DNA of 64,000 nucleotides. Origin: Maricaulis maris MCS10. Its GTDB lineage: Bacteria; Pseudomonadota; Alphaproteobacteria; Caulobacterales; Maricaulaceae. Positions 25,420 through 35,890 of this stretch are shown piece by piece. The translations under genes were made by a program, and so were the position numbers. Every line of letters begins with the position of its first letter. Positions within the stretch are counted from its first letter, which is position 1. The DNA lies in the NCBI RefSeq assembly GCF_000014745.1, contig NC_008347.1, positions 62,001 to 126,000 of the forward strand. The letters run 5' to 3'. The notes under the pieces are model-generated. The model was not told the origin of the DNA, did not search any database, and was given only the letters and a program-made list of their open reading frames with translations.

Positions 25420-28400
25420 GCGAGGCCCGTTTCGATCCGGATATCCTCAAATCGGCCAGCGCTGACCAGCAGCGTGCCGCCCGTCCCGAGGCCAGTGTCT
25501 TCGTCGAGGCCAATGCCGGTTCCGGCAAGACGCGGGTGTTGGTCGACCGGGTGATCAACCTGCTGCTGGCTGGCCACAAGCCGGAAACCATCCTGTGCGT
25601 GACCTATACCAAGGCCGCCGCCGCCGAGATGAAGGAGCGCCTGTTCAAACGTCTCGGTGACTGGTCAGTGACGCCGGACGAGGTCCTGGCTGTCGAGCTC
25701 AAGGCGCTGCTCGATCGTGATCTGAAGCCGGGTGACGCCAACCGGGCCAGAAAACTGTTCGCCCAGGCGCTGGAAACGCCGGGTGGCCTCAAGATCCAGA
25801 CCATTCACGCCTTTTGCGAAGGATTGCTGCGCCGCTTTCCGCTCGAGGCCGGTGCCCCGCCCGGCTTTGACACGCTGGATGACATATCGGCCGGAAAGGC
25901 GATGGATGCGGCGCGCCGGGCTGTCCTGTCCGGTCTGGCACCGGAGGCCGTCAACACGCTGATCGAGACCGGCGGCCCCGATGCGATCAACACCATCCTG
26001 CGCTGGGCCCGGTCCAACCGTCATGACTTCGCCGAGACCTGTGAGCGGGCCGGGGGATGCGACGGGTTGATCGCGCAGTTGTGGGCGGTGCTGGAGCTGC
26101 CTGAGGGCAGCCATGCCGCAGCGCTCAAACAGGATGCCATGGCCGCCATGCCGCGCACCGAGGTGGAGGCCGCTTCGCACGCTCTGATCCATGAAGGGGC
26201 GAAAACCGATGTCACGCGCGGTGAGACCATCCGTGTAGCGTTGGCAGCGGGCGACCCGGCCCAAGCCTTCGATGCCTATCTGGCGGCGTTCTACACCAAG
26301 GGCGGCACGGGGACGCGGGCGGCCAGTCTGGCCACCAAGACAATCTCCGACAGGTTTCCGCATGTCCTGTCCCTGCTGGAGGCCGAGGCCGACCGGCTGG
26401 ATGCGCTGAGGGACATGATCAAGCGGGCCGATATTGCGCGGGCGAGCGCCGTGGCGCTGCGCATTGTCGACGATTTTACGCGCGCCTATTCCGAAGCTCT
26501 GGAACAGGCTCGCGCGCTGGATTTTGACGATTTGATCCGGCTGGCCGGTCTGTTGTTGGCGCCGGAAAACCCCTTCTCCGGCTGGGTCGGCTACAAGCTT
26601 GATGGCCAGCTTGCCCATGCCCTGATCGATGAGGCCCAGGACACCGCGCCGCGCCAGTGGGACATGATCCGCGGGCTGACGGCCGAGTTTTTCGCCGGAG
26701 CCGGCGCGCAGGAGACGGGCCGGACCCTGTTCGTGGTTGGCGACGAGAAACAGTCGATCTATTCCTTCCAGGGTGCCGAACCGGCCCGCTTCATCGAAGA
26801 GGGCGACCGGATTGCGGCCTCCGCGGCAGCGGTGGAATTGCCGTTTGAACGCCCGGGACTGGATGTCTCCTTCCGCTCGGCGCCGGAGATTCTCACCGCG
26901 GTCGACCAGGCCTTCGAGGCCAAGCGGCCGGCGCTGGAAATGAAGTTTGTCGCCGGTGCCACTGATCTGCCCTTCGCGCGCTATCAGGGCCACCGGGCTG
27001 CGCGGTCGCACACGCCGGGCTGTGTCGAGATTTGGCCCGCCATCCCCAAGCCGGAGAAGACCGAAGAAGGCTCGATCTTCGACCCGGTCGATCTGCGGGC
27101 ACGGGGCAGTTCGCGCGATGTGCTGGCCCAGACCGTGGCCGGTGAGATCGCCGACATGATCAGCCGCGGCGATGCGGTCTGGGAGGAAAAGGGCGGACAG
27201 TTTACCCAGCGCCCGGTGAGACCCTCGGATATCGCCATCCTGGTCTGGCGCCGGACGGGTGGCTTCTTTGAAGAGGTGATCCGTCAGCTCAAGCTGGCCG
27301 GCGTTCCGGTCGCCGGGGCGGACCGGATGGTGCTGCGCGACCAGACCGCGGTGAAGGACATGCTGGCGCTGGGGCGCTTTGCCATGACCTCCGGTGATGA
27401 TCTGGCGCTGGCCGAGGTCCTGCGCTCGCCGCTGTTCGACCCGGTCGACCCGGCAAAGGCGGGGATAGACGAGCAGGCGCTCTATGACCTCGCCCGCTCA
27501 CGCACCGACCTGAAACGCCGCGGCACGTTGTGGAATGCGCTCTTCACCAGCGAAGATCCGCGCTTCGCCGACGCCCGCTCTGCCCTGTCGGCCTTGCGTG
27601 ACCAGGCCGACAAGTCGCGCCTGTATGACTTCTTCACCGGCTTTCTCAATGCCCGGACGCCGACCGGTGAGACGCGCTGGGCGCGCATGTTTGCGCGTCT
27701 GGGCGAGGAGGCGCGCGATCCGCTGCAGGAATTCCTGGCGCGGGCGCTGCAGCACGAGCGTGAAGAGGGCGGCGCCCTGGCCAGCTTCATCGCCCGCATC
27801 GAGGGCGAAGACGTCCAGATCAAGCGCGAAATGAGCCCGGACCGCGACGAGGTCCAGGTGATGACGGTGCACGCCTCCAAGGGGTTGGAGCGCCCGGTCA
27901 TCATCCTGCCGGACACCACGCGCAGTCCGCTGACCGGCAAGACCACGCCAATCTTCGCGCAGACGGATTGCGGCCTGTTGTGGTCGCAGCGCAAGGATGA
28001 CGATACCGACGCAGTTGCAGCGCTCCGCCAGCAATCCGAGAACCGGCAATTGGCCGAACATGGCCGCCTGCTCTACGTCGCACTGACCCGGGCACGAGAC
28101 CGGTTGATCGTCTGTGGTTGGCGTCAGGGGCAGGGCCATCCGGGCCGGATCGCCGACGACAGCTGGTACACTCAGCTGGCAGAAGCCTGGCAGGGTGAGG
28201 AGTGGATGCCCTTCGAGACCCCTGTCTCCCGCCTCGTTGAGGACGCGGAGCCTGGCCTGCGCTTCGGTCCGGCGCCAGTGGCACTCGGTGCGGTCAGCGA
28301 GGCGGGCGCCGGAGACACGAGCCTCCCCGCCTGGGCCCGCTTGGCGGCGCCGGCCGAGGGCGGACAGATTTTGGGCGCTGCGCCGTCCAGCCTGTTGGCC

Positions 28401-28967
28401 GATGCTGACAGCGAACCGGCCGTCCTGTCGCCGCTGGCTGACCCGGGCGGGCATCGTTTCCGCCGCGGCGATGTGATCCACAAGCTGCTGCAGACCCTGC
28501 CCGACCTGCCATCGGATCGCCGCGAAGCTGCCGGTCAGCGTTTTCTGGCCGCGCAGTCTGATATCGCCGAGTCGGATAGGGCACAGATCCTGACCGAGAC
28601 TCTGGGCATTCTGGATCATCCCGACTTCGCGCCGCTCTTCGGTCCGGGCAGCCGGGCCGAAGTGGCCCTGGTCGGTCAGGCGCCCGGCCTGCCCGCCAAT
28701 ATGATCATCCGCGGTCAGGTCGACCGGCTGGTCGTGACCGGCGATGAAGTGCTGATCATCGACTACAAGACCAACCGGCCGCCACCGGCTGATGTTGCTG
28801 CAGTGGCGAAAGTTTATCTCGGCCAGATGGCGACTTACCGGGCTCTCCTTCGGGCAGTTCACCCCGGTAAATCCGTGCGTTGCGCCCTGCTGTGGACCGA
28901 TGCGGCGCGATTGATGGAGCTTCCCGACGCGGTTCTCGACACCATCTTCGACACGGGCGCGGCTTGA
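25416..28967 (+). CDS. addA: AddA subunit of the AddAB helicase-nuclease
   Basis: 1183 residues, UvrD/RecB-type superfamily 1 helicase plus nuclease. Walker A FVEANAGSGKTRVLVDRV, Walker B HALIDEAQDTAPRQWD, motif III VVGDEKQSIYSFQGAEP, motif V/VI region VMTVHASKGLERPVIILP and YVALTRARDRLIVCGW, and a C-terminal nuclease with EVLIIDYKTNRPP. It unwinds and cuts DNA ends together with AddB. Start at 25416 is coupled to addB (ATGA). The operon order addB-addA-trxA is common in alphaproteobacteria. Confidence 0.95.
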   Translation: MSEARFDPDILKSASADQQRAARPEASVFVEANAGSGKTRVLVDRVINLLLAGHKPETILCVTYTKAAAAEMKERLFKRLGDWSVTPDEVLAVELKALLDRDLKPGDANRARKLFAQALETPGGLKIQTIHAFCEGLLRRFPLEAGAPPGFDTLDDISAGKAMDAARRAVLSGLAPEAVNTLIETGGPDAINTILRWARSNRHDFAETCERAGGCDGLIAQLWAVLELPEGSHAAALKQDAMAAMPRTEVEAASHALIHEGAKTDVTRGETIRVALAAGDPAQAFDAYLAAFYTKGGTGTRAASLATKTISDRFPHVLSLLEAEADRLDALRDMIKRADIARASAVALRIVDDFTRAYSEALEQARALDFDDLIRLAGLLLAPENPFSGWVGYKLDGQLAHALIDEAQDTAPRQWDMIRGLTAEFFAGAGAQETGRTLFVVGDEKQSIYSFQGAEPARFIEEGDRIAASAAAVELPFERPGLDVSFRSAPEILTAVDQAFEAKRPALEMKFVAGATDLPFARYQGHRAARSHTPGCVEIWPAIPKPEKTEEGSIFDPVDLRARGSSRDVLAQTVAGEIADMISRGDAVWEEKGGQFTQRPVRPSDIAILVWRRTGGFFEEVIRQLKLAGVPVAGADRMVLRDQTAVKDMLALGRFAMTSGDDLALAEVLRSPLFDPVDPAKAGIDEQALYDLARSRTDLKRRGTLWNALFTSEDPRFADARSALSALRDQADKSRLYDFFTGFLNARTPTGETRWARMFARLGEEARDPLQEFLARALQHEREEGGALASFIARIEGEDVQIKREMSPDRDEVQVMTVHASKGLERPVIILPDTTRSPLTGKTTPIFAQTDCGLLWSQRKDDDTDAVAALRQQSENRQLAEHGRLLYVALTRARDRLIVCGWRQGQGHPGRIADDSWYTQLAEAWQGEEWMPFETPVSRLVEDAEPGLRFGPAPVALGAVSEAGAGDTSLPAWARLAAPAEGGQILGAAPSSLLADADSEPAVLSPLADPGGHRFRRGDVIHKLLQTLPDLPSDRREAAGQRFLAAQSDIAESDRAQILTETLGILDHPDFAPLFGPGSRAEVALVGQAPGLPANMIIRGQVDRLVVTGDEVLIIDYKTNRPPPADVAAVAKVYLGQMATYRALLRAVHPGKSVRCALLWTDAARLMELPDAVLDTIFDTGAA

Positions 28968-29048
28968 CGGGAGGGCCAGCCCTCCTTAACTCACGCGCCA
29001 TCAACGGAGTCCGCCCCCTGCGGATTCGTCCCAACAAAGGAGTGTCCC

Positions 29049-29369
29049 ATGGCGACCAAAGCGGTCAGCGATGAATCCTTCGAGAGTGATGTGATCAATG
29101 CCAGCGGCCCGGTCCTTGTGGACTTCTGGGCGGAATGGTGTGGTCCGTGTAAGCAGATCTCCCCGGCGCTCGAGGAGATTGCCGAGGAAATGTCAGGTTC
29201 GCTGACGGTCGCCAAGGTCAATATCGACGATCATCCGATGACGCCGGGCAAGTACGGCGTGCGTGGCATCCCCACGCTGATGATCTTCAAGGACGGTCAG
29301 GTCGTTTCGACCAAGATCGGTGCCATGGCCAAGGGCAAGATCTCCGAGTGGGTCCAGGAAACGCTGTAG
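29049..29369 (+). CDS. trxA: Thioredoxin
   Basis: 106 residues. VLVDFWAEWCGPCKQISPALEEIA contains the WCGPC redox site, with the cis-Pro in RGIPTLMIFKDGQ. It is the main cytosolic disulfide reductant. It lies 81 bases after addA with RBS AAAGGAG and is closed by a rho-independent terminator. Confidence 0.97.
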   Translation: MATKAVSDESFESDVINASGPVLVDFWAEWCGPCKQISPALEEIAEEMSGSLTVAKVNIDDHPMTPGKYGVRGIPTLMIFKDGQVVSTKIGAMAKGKISEWVQETL

Positions 29370-29395
29370 GCGTCCTGACCGACAAGGCACAATGA

Positions 29396-29431
29396 AAGGC
29401 GGGCCTCTCCGGTTGGAGGTGCCCGCTTTTT
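29396..29431 (+). terminator. Rho-independent terminator after trxA
   Basis: A stem built on GGCGGGC...GCCCGC, with the inner CTCC/GGAG pairing, is followed by TTTTT. It lies between the convergent trxA and folC genes. Confidence 0.8.
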
Positions 29432-29459
29432 GCGTCCGGGCGTGGCCCGGTCCGGGCAA

Positions 29460-30782
29460 TCAGCCCGGCGTGATGTGAGGCGGCTCGTCGCCAAGGGCCA
29501 GCGCTTCGCCGACCAGGTAGAGCGAGCCGCTGATCAGGATGCGCGGCGAGGGGTGTTCCTTGGCGGCGTTTTTCATGGCCGGTATCAGGCCGGCGGCGAC
29601 ACTGGCCTCAAGCCCGACGCGCGTGGACGCCGCGGCCACATGGTCTGCGTCCTGCGAGCCGCCGCGGCCGGACTTGAACTCGACCGCGATCAGGCGGCGG
29701 GCCAGACCAGCGTACTGGCTGCACCAGGCTTCGACATCCTTGCCGGGGGTGAAACCGGCGATGATGATCAGCGGGCGATCCTCGCGCTCGTCCATGTCGG
29801 CGAGCGCGTGGGAGAGGGCCTTGGCGGCGGCTTCATTATGGCCGCTGTCCAGCCACAGCTCGGCATCGGCCTTGCGGGCGATATCGCCAATCGGTCCGGT
29901 CGAGACCCGTTGCAGGCGTCCCGGCCAGCGGGCATCGCCAATGCCTTTGGCCACTGCCTCTTCCGGCCATTGCAGCATGGCCGCGCAGGCCGCTGCAGCG
30001 CCGGCATTGAGGATCTGGTGCGGTCCCAGAAGGCCCGGTGCCGGCAGGTCCCAGACCTGATGGTCATTCTCGAACACCAAGCGTCCGTGCTGCATGTAGG
30101 CATTGTAGTCGCGGCCCCAAACATAGGTCGGGGCCCCGATCTTGGTCGCCTCGTCGAGAATGGCCGCTTCGGCCACATCGCACTGGTTGGCGATGACGGC
30201 GGGAACGCCGAACTTGCAGATGCCGGCCTTGGTGCGGGCAATGTCGGCCAGCTGGTCGCCGAGGAATTCCTGATGGTCGAGGCTGACCGGTGTGATCACG
30301 GTCAGGGCCGGCTTGGCGATGACATTGGTGGCGTCCAGCCGCCCGCCCATGCCGACTTCCAGGATCAGCCGGTCGGCCGGATGCTCGGAGAAGAGCAGGA
30401 AAGCCGCCGCCGTGGTGATTTCGAAGAAGGTAATCGGCTCGCCGAAATTGGCCGCCTCGCAGCGCGCGAAGGCCTCGATCAGCGTGCGGTCATCAACGGG
30501 CCGGCTGTCGAGCAGGATGCGCTCGTTGAAATTGACCAGGTGGGGCGAGGTGTAGATATGGACGCGCTCGCCCTTGGCCCGCGCCATTTCGGCGAGATAG
30601 GCGCAGGTCGAGCCTTTGCCATTGGTGCCGGCGACATGGATGGTCGGCGGCAATTGGTCCTGCGGCGAGCCAAGCGTAGCCAGGAGTCGCTGCAGACGGC
30701 CCAGGGACAGGTCAATTTTCTGGGGATGCAGGCGCGCGAGGCGCGCCAGCGCGTCGTCGAGGGCTTGTCGACGCGTGCTAAT
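29460..30782 (-). CDS. folC: FolC, dihydrofolate/folylpolyglutamate synthase (probable ATT start)
   Basis: 440 residues from the proposed start. P-loop [11 protein letters not shown], then [25 protein letters not shown] and [12 protein letters not shown] define the Mur-ligase-type FolC, which adds glutamates to folates. The first in-frame ATG/GTG/TTG-type codon is the TTG at 30653, which would delete the usual N-terminal helices. The sequence upstream encodes a typical FolC N-terminus ([35 protein letters not shown]) back to an ATT at 30780-30782 that overlaps the accD stop; beyond it no ordinary start exists before an in-frame TGA at 30825-30827. Translational coupling to accD is likely. Confidence 0.85.
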   Translation of the reverse strand: MSTRRQALDDALARLARLHPQKIDLSLGRLQRLLATLGSPQDQLPPTIHVAGTNGKGSTCAYLAEMARAKGERVHIYTSPHLVNFNERILLDSRPVDDRTLIEAFARCEAANFGEPITFFEITTAAAFLLFSEHPADRLILEVGMGGRLDATNVIAKPALTVITPVSLDHQEFLGDQLADIARTKAGICKFGVPAVIANQCDVAEAAILDEATKIGAPTYVWGRDYNAYMQHGRLVFENDHQVWDLPAPGLLGPHQILNAGAAAACAAMLQWPEEAVAKGIGDARWPGRLQRVSTGPIGDIARKADAELWLDSGHNEAAAKALSHALADMDEREDRPLIIIAGFTPGKDVEAWCSQYAGLARRLIAVEFKSGRGGSQDADHVAAASTRVGLEASVAAGLIPAMKNAAKEHPSPRILISGSLYLVGEALALGDEPPHITPG

Positions 30783-31713
30783 GGCTCCCCCCGTCGGCCA
30801 CCACGTGATCCGGTGCCGGGGGTGTCAGGGCGGCAGGCATGGATGTGCCGGGCTTTTTCATCAGGACCCTCAACATGCGGGCCAGTGTAGCGGGAATGTC
30901 GGCCCGATGCACGACTTTGTCGACCATGCCCTTTTCCAGCAGGTATTCGGCGCGCTGGAAGCCTTCCGGCAGCTTCTCGCGGATCGTCTGCTCGATCACG
31001 CGCGGGCCGGCAAAGCCGATCAGCGCACCCGGCTCGGCAATGTGGACATCGCCCAGCATGGCGTAGGAGGCGGTGACCCCGCCCGTGGTCGGGTCGGTGA
31101 GGACGACGATATAGGGCAGGCCGGCCTCGCGCAGCATTTCGACGGCCAGCGTCGTGCGCGGCATCTGCATCAGCGACAGGGCGCCTTCCTGCATGCGCGC
31201 GCCACCGGCAGCGGTGAAGACGATCATCGGTGCCTTGCGGGCCAGAGCCGTTTCGGCGGCCTTGATAAAGCTCTCACCAGCGGCCATGCCGAGCGAACCG
31301 CCCATGAAGGCGAAATTCTGGACCAGGACAACAGCGTCGAGCCCGCCGATCGTACCGGTGGCGATGGCCATCGAGTCGTCGCGTCCGGTCTTCTTGCGGG
31401 CCGCGGCCAGCTTGGCCGTATAGGGTTTGTCGTCACGGAATTTGAGCGGATCCTTGACCACTTCCGGGGTCTCGATCTCGGTATAGTCGCCGTCGAACGT
31501 GAACTGGAAGCGATAGGCCGGCGCGATGCGCATGTGATGACCGGCCGGGGTCACGAACAGGCCGGCTTCCAGGTCCTTGTGGAAGACCATTTCCTCGGAG
31601 ACCGGGCATTTGACCCACAGATTGTCCGGCGTGTCGCGCTTGGAAAAGATCTTCGACATGCCCGGCGGGGTGATTTTCGACAGCCAGCTCATTCCGTTCG
31701 ACTTCTCGGTCAT
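30778..31713 (-). CDS. accD: Acetyl-CoA carboxylase carboxyltransferase subunit beta
   Basis: 311 residues. The carboxyltransferase core includes [66 protein letters not shown]. It joins AccA to transfer the carboxyl group from carboxybiotin to acetyl-CoA. The four-Cys zinc ribbon of E. coli AccD is degenerate here: only one Cys (VKCPVSEEM) remains, as in other alphaproteobacterial AccD. The order trpF-trpB-trpA-accD-folC is conserved in the group. Confidence 0.95.
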   Translation of the reverse strand: MTEKSNGMSWLSKITPPGMSKIFSKRDTPDNLWVKCPVSEEMVFHKDLEAGLFVTPAGHHMRIAPAYRFQFTFDGDYTEIETPEVVKDPLKFRDDKPYTAKLAAARKKTGRDDSMAIATGTIGGLDAVVLVQNFAFMGGSLGMAAGESFIKAAETALARKAPMIVFTAAGGARMQEGALSLMQMPRTTLAVEMLREAGLPYIVVLTDPTTGGVTASYAMLGDVHIAEPGALIGFAGPRVIEQTIREKLPEGFQRAEYLLEKGMVDKVVHRADIPATLARMLRVLMKKPGTSMPAALTPPAPDHVVADGGSH

Positions 31714-31759
31714 GCGTGTTCGCCCCGTACCCGTTTCTTACTCGTTTCGGCCCGAAGGC

Positions 31760-32557
31760 CTATTTGTCCTGGCGCCGGGCGGCATGCACCGCCGACGACA
31801 ATGTCTTCACCAGGCCGGTCGCCGCCGCGACGCCGCCCGAATGCATGGCGTCGACAATGGCCGATCCGACCACGACAGCGTCGGCCCGCTTGGCGATCGC
31901 TTCAGCCTGCTCAGGCTCGCGAACGCCAAATCCCACCGCAACCGGCAGGCCGGAAGCGGCCTTGACCCGGTCGACAGCGGCGCCAACCTCGGTGACCACG
32001 CCGGTTCCGGCCCCGGTCACCCCTGTCGTGGAAACGTAATAGACGAAGCCCGCCGTATTGGCGACCACGGTCGCCAGACGCGCATCATCGGTGGTGGGCG
32101 TGGCCAGGCGGATCAGCGCAATGCCCTGCTTGGTGAGGGCCGTGCGCAGCTCGTCGTCTTCCTCCGGCGGCACGTCGACACAGATCAGACCGTCAACACC
32201 GGCCTTGGCCGCGGCCTTGGCAAATTTCTCCCAACCCATCGAGAAGATCGGATTGGCATAGCCCATCAGGACCAGCGGCGTGTCCTTGTCCTGTTTGCGG
32301 AACTCGGTCGCCTGGGCGAGCGTGCCTTTCAGCGTCATCCCCGCCTCCAGCGCCCGCAGCGCCGAGGCCTGGATGGCCGGGCCGTCAGCCGCCGGATCGG
32401 TAAAGGGCATGCCCAGCTCGATCACATCGGCGCCAGCAGCCGGCAGCGCATCCAGCAAGCCCTGGCTGTCACCGTCGCCAGCCATCATATAGGCGACAAA
32501 TCCGGCACGATTATAGGCGGACAGCTCCGCGAAACGGGTAGTGAGGCGGTTGGTCAT
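31760..32557 (-). CDS. trpA: Tryptophan synthase alpha chain
   Basis: 265 residues, TIM barrel: [30 protein letters not shown] (catalytic Glu), [14 protein letters not shown] and [12 protein letters not shown] with the phosphate-binding GVGS-type loop. It cleaves indole-3-glycerol phosphate to indole for TrpB. Its ATG overlaps the stop of a small secreted ORF (ATGA), rather than being next to trpB as usual. Confidence 0.96.
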   Translation of the reverse strand: MTNRLTTRFAELSAYNRAGFVAYMMAGDGDSQGLLDALPAAGADVIELGMPFTDPAADGPAIQASALRALEAGMTLKGTLAQATEFRKQDKDTPLVLMGYANPIFSMGWEKFAKAAAKAGVDGLICVDVPPEEDDELRTALTKQGIALIRLATPTTDDARLATVVANTAGFVYYVSTTGVTGAGTGVVTEVGAAVDRVKAASGLPVAVGFGVREPEQAEAIAKRADAVVVGSAIVDAMHSGGVAAATGLVKTLSSAVHAARRQDK

Positions 32558-32964
32558 TCTTGTCCCGTCAAAGGTTGGAAGGTCGGGCAGGTTGGGGAGC
32601 GATTAAGCGTGTAGTCCGGCCAGAGAAGACCGCCTTCGCGCGTCAGGTCCAGCCGCAGGACTTCTTCGCATCCCGTGTTTGGTGTGCGTCTAACGGCTTT
32701 GAGCAGATTCTCGTCCGATTCCCCCACGCGCCACTGGTCTGCGATCAAATGGTCCAGGTGGAACTCAATGACGCCAGGGTCGGGTCGACCCAGCATCATC
32801 AACCGTTGATGGAGTGTGCCCGTCAGATCAATCGAGGTCGAGTTGTCGGGGCCATATACGACGTGTGCTGGAGTTGGCAGATACCCTCCCATCAACACAA
32901 TCGAACTCTCAAAGTCCTGACTTGAGAGGCCGAGCGCGCTGGCTATAACAATCGCTCCGATCAC
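32554..32964 (-). CDS. Hypothetical exported protein coupled to trpA
   Basis: 136 residues starting at GTG 32964, with GGGAG 7 bases upstream. The N-terminus [15 protein letters not shown] is a weak signal-like segment, cleavage uncertain. The mature part contains two Cys ([15 protein letters not shown]) that could form a disulfide and an acidic [10 protein letters not shown] region. No family is recognised. It lies between brnA and trpA; its TGA overlaps the trpA ATG. Whether it belongs to the toxin-antitoxin insertion or is a separate acquisition is unclear. Confidence 0.5.
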   Translation of the reverse strand: MIGAIVIASALGLSSQDFESSIVLMGGYLPTPAHVVYGPDNSTSIDLTGTLHQRLMMLGRPDPGVIEFHLDHLIADQWRVGESDENLLKAVRRTPNTGCEEVLRLDLTREGGLLWPDYTLNRSPTCPTFQPLTGQE

Positions 32965-33058
32965 AATGTTGCTCCCGACACGCGTGTCACCACTGACACA
33001 TCTTCGCCGCAGCGTGCGCAGTCTGACTTAATCACGACTTGCGGCGTCACAGTCCCAC

Positions 33059-33355
33059 TCACGCTCGCTTCTTCTTCGCATCCACAAAGGCCCGCAGTAC
33101 GGCATTCATGCGCGTCTGATAGCCTTTTCCGCTCTCCTTGAAGAAGGCAATGATGTCGTCGTCAAGGCGCAAGGTGATCTGTTTCTTCGACGGCGGGCTC
33201 CACACCACCGCCTCGGCGAACCACGCCTCGTCGAGTTCCGGGATGTCGGAGAAATCGATCTCGTCATCGGGGATGGCAGCCAGGCGCGCGAGTTCGGCCC
33301 GCTGCTCCGGCGTGAGCGGCGGCAGGTCTTCAATTTTCACGCGCTTCAAAGCCAT
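33059..33355 (-). CDS. brnA: BrnA antitoxin
   Basis: 98 residues. The N-terminal part (LPPLTPEQRAELARLAAIPDDEIDFSDIPELDEAWF) is the toxin-neutralising segment, and the C-terminal KKQITLRLDDDIIAFFKESGKGYQTRMNAVLRAFV is the ribbon-helix-helix DNA-binding domain of BrnA. It starts at ATG 33355 behind GGGAG, overlapping brnT by 26 bases. BrnA binds BrnT and represses the shared promoter. Confidence 0.93.
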   Translation of the reverse strand: MALKRVKIEDLPPLTPEQRAELARLAAIPDDEIDFSDIPELDEAWFAEAVVWSPPSKKQITLRLDDDIIAFFKESGKGYQTRMNAVLRAFVDAKKKRA

Positions 33356-33611
33356 GGAATAACTCCCTTTCACGTCGGCTGGCCGGCCGGGCGGAGATCA
33401 GGCGGGTGCGGCCCGCCCGGTCTGTGTGAACGACCGAAACCACCAGCAACGTCTCGATCCGCCCGATGGTCAGGCTGCGCAGCTCGCCATTGTGTTCGCG
33501 CCCGGGAAGGGTGAGCGGTCGTCCGTAAAAAGCCCGTATAGCTTGAAAAAAGCTCAGTCCGTGCTTGCGCCGGTTGGCCTCATCCTTGGCCGGATCCCAT
33601 TCGAATTCCAT
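33330..33611 (-). CDS. brnT: BrnT toxin (RelE-fold ribonuclease)
   Basis: 93 residues with the BrnT signature: FEWDPAKDEANRRKHGLSFFQA at the N-terminus and RLISARPASRRERELF at the C-terminus; known catalytic or binding residues (the KHG and the Arg pair in ARPASRRE) are present. BrnT is a stress-activated mRNA endonuclease. It precedes its antitoxin, the usual brnT-brnA order. Here the module sits between trpB and trpA. Confidence 0.93.
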   Translation of the reverse strand: MEFEWDPAKDEANRRKHGLSFFQAIRAFYGRPLTLPGREHNGELRSLTIGRIETLLVVSVVHTDRAGRTRLISARPASRRERELFHGFEAREN

Positions 33612-33615
33612 GAAG

Positions 33616-33625
33616 TGTAGCTACA
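33616..33625. promoter_or_regulatory. Palindrome immediately upstream of brnT (candidate BrnA operator)
   Basis: The perfect 10-bp palindrome TGTAGCTACA ends 4 bases before the brnT ATG. Its position overlaps the ribosome-binding and early transcribed region. BrnA has a ribbon-helix-helix domain and such proteins bind short palindromes. Confidence 0.4.
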
Positions 33626-33657
33626 ATTGTCGTTTTCCGCAATCGATCTCCACTCGC

Positions 33658-33685
33658 ATTATGCGGGAACAAAGAAGGAACGCAA
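33658..33685 (-). promoter_or_regulatory. Possible internal promoter for brnTA
   Basis: On the minus strand TTGCGT (33680-33685), 16 bases, then CATAAT (33658-33663), lying in the 84-bp gap between trpB and brnT. It would give a leader of about 40 bases carrying the palindrome. Confidence 0.35.
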
Positions 33686-33695
33686 CCGTAAGGCG

Positions 33696-34928
<1,233 letters not shown>

Positions 34929-34956
34929 GGCACGCTCCTGTGCGCTGGGATGGGGC

Positions 34957-35592
34957 TCAGCAGGCTGCGAGGGCAGACGCAAAGCCGGCAATGCGACCGG
35001 CATCCTTGATGCCCGGCGCACTTTCGATACCGGAAGAGACATCCACTGCCTTGGCTCCGGCAGCCGCGACAGCGGCGCAGACATTGGTGTCATCAAGCCC
35101 GCCGGACAAGAGCCAGGGCACGGAAATCTGCAGGGATTTCAGCAAAGCATAATCATAGCCATGGCCCAGCCCGCCCGGCCGGTCGGCGCCTGCGGGTGGT
35201 TTGGCATCGAAGAGCAGCATGTCGGCGACGCGGTCATAGGGATTGGCCGCGTCGAGATCGCTCGCCTCGGCCACCGGCAAGGCCTTGATAATACCACGCT
35301 TTGCATAGGCCCGGGCCTGCACGACACGCTGTGGGCTTTCCGATCCGTGAAGCTGGATCCAGTCCGGCCGCATGGCGTCGCGGATCTGCGCCAGCAAATC
35401 GTCATCGGGATTGACGGTGACGGCTACGGTTTCGCTTGTTCTGGCCAGGTGACACAGCTCACCGGCCAGCGTCGGGGAGACATGGCGCGGGCTCTTGGGG
35501 AAGATCACATACCCCGTCCAGCGCGCCCCGGCCGCTTCGGCCGCCGCGATATCCCGTCCGGTCTTCAATCCGCAGAACTTGATGTCGGTCAT
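34957..35592 (-). CDS. trpF: Phosphoribosylanthranilate isomerase
   Basis: 211 residues: [20 protein letters not shown], then VFVNP-equivalent [28 protein letters not shown] and [12 protein letters not shown], all typical of the TrpF barrel. It converts PRA to CdRP. The ATG at 35592 gives the standard length; the 54-residue upstream extension is rejected. It heads trpF-trpB-[brnT-brnA-ORF]-trpA-accD-folC. Confidence 0.95.
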
Positions 35593-35730
35593 GGGCTGAG
35601 CGTTAGCGGTTTCAGTGCAGTGGGGGAAGTCTTTGATGAAGGAAGATGCTGTCGCCAGAACAGGCAGTACTTGTTTCAATTTTCGAGCGCTGTGCGCGGA
35701 TCCAGCCATAAACCCCATGGCAGCCAGCGG

Positions 35731-35812
35731 GCCGTATCCGGTTGTTGAGGTCAAGGGCGCCGCAGGCGCCGTTTCGCGGGCATGCCCCTTGAGCTCAACA
35801 AACGGATACGGC
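35731..35812. repeat. Long imperfect inverted repeat (26-bp arms) upstream of trpF
   Basis: The left arm 35731-35756 and right arm 35787-35812 match as inverted complements at 24 of 26 positions, with a 30-base spacer that itself contains GGCGCC repeats. It lies in the 298-bp gap between the LysR gene and trpF; no gene is seen there. The strand cannot be assigned, and no T-run follows on either side, so it is not a classic terminator. Confidence 0.75.
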
Positions 35813-35890
35813 TTTCTCCCGGCAAGGGATTTAAGGCGACATCTGCGCTACGCGCGATCATCAGGGCGTGGTCGGCGGTCTCCGCGAATA

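Noticed and set aside
25665-28862. Long minus-strand frames (448 and 454 residues) opposite addA
   Set aside because: Mirror frames of a strongly conserved helicase-nuclease gene.
35593-35754. 54-residue N-terminal extension of trpF as a leader peptide or real N-terminus
   Set aside because: No tryptophan codon cluster and no similarity to TrpF N-termini; the standard start is clear.
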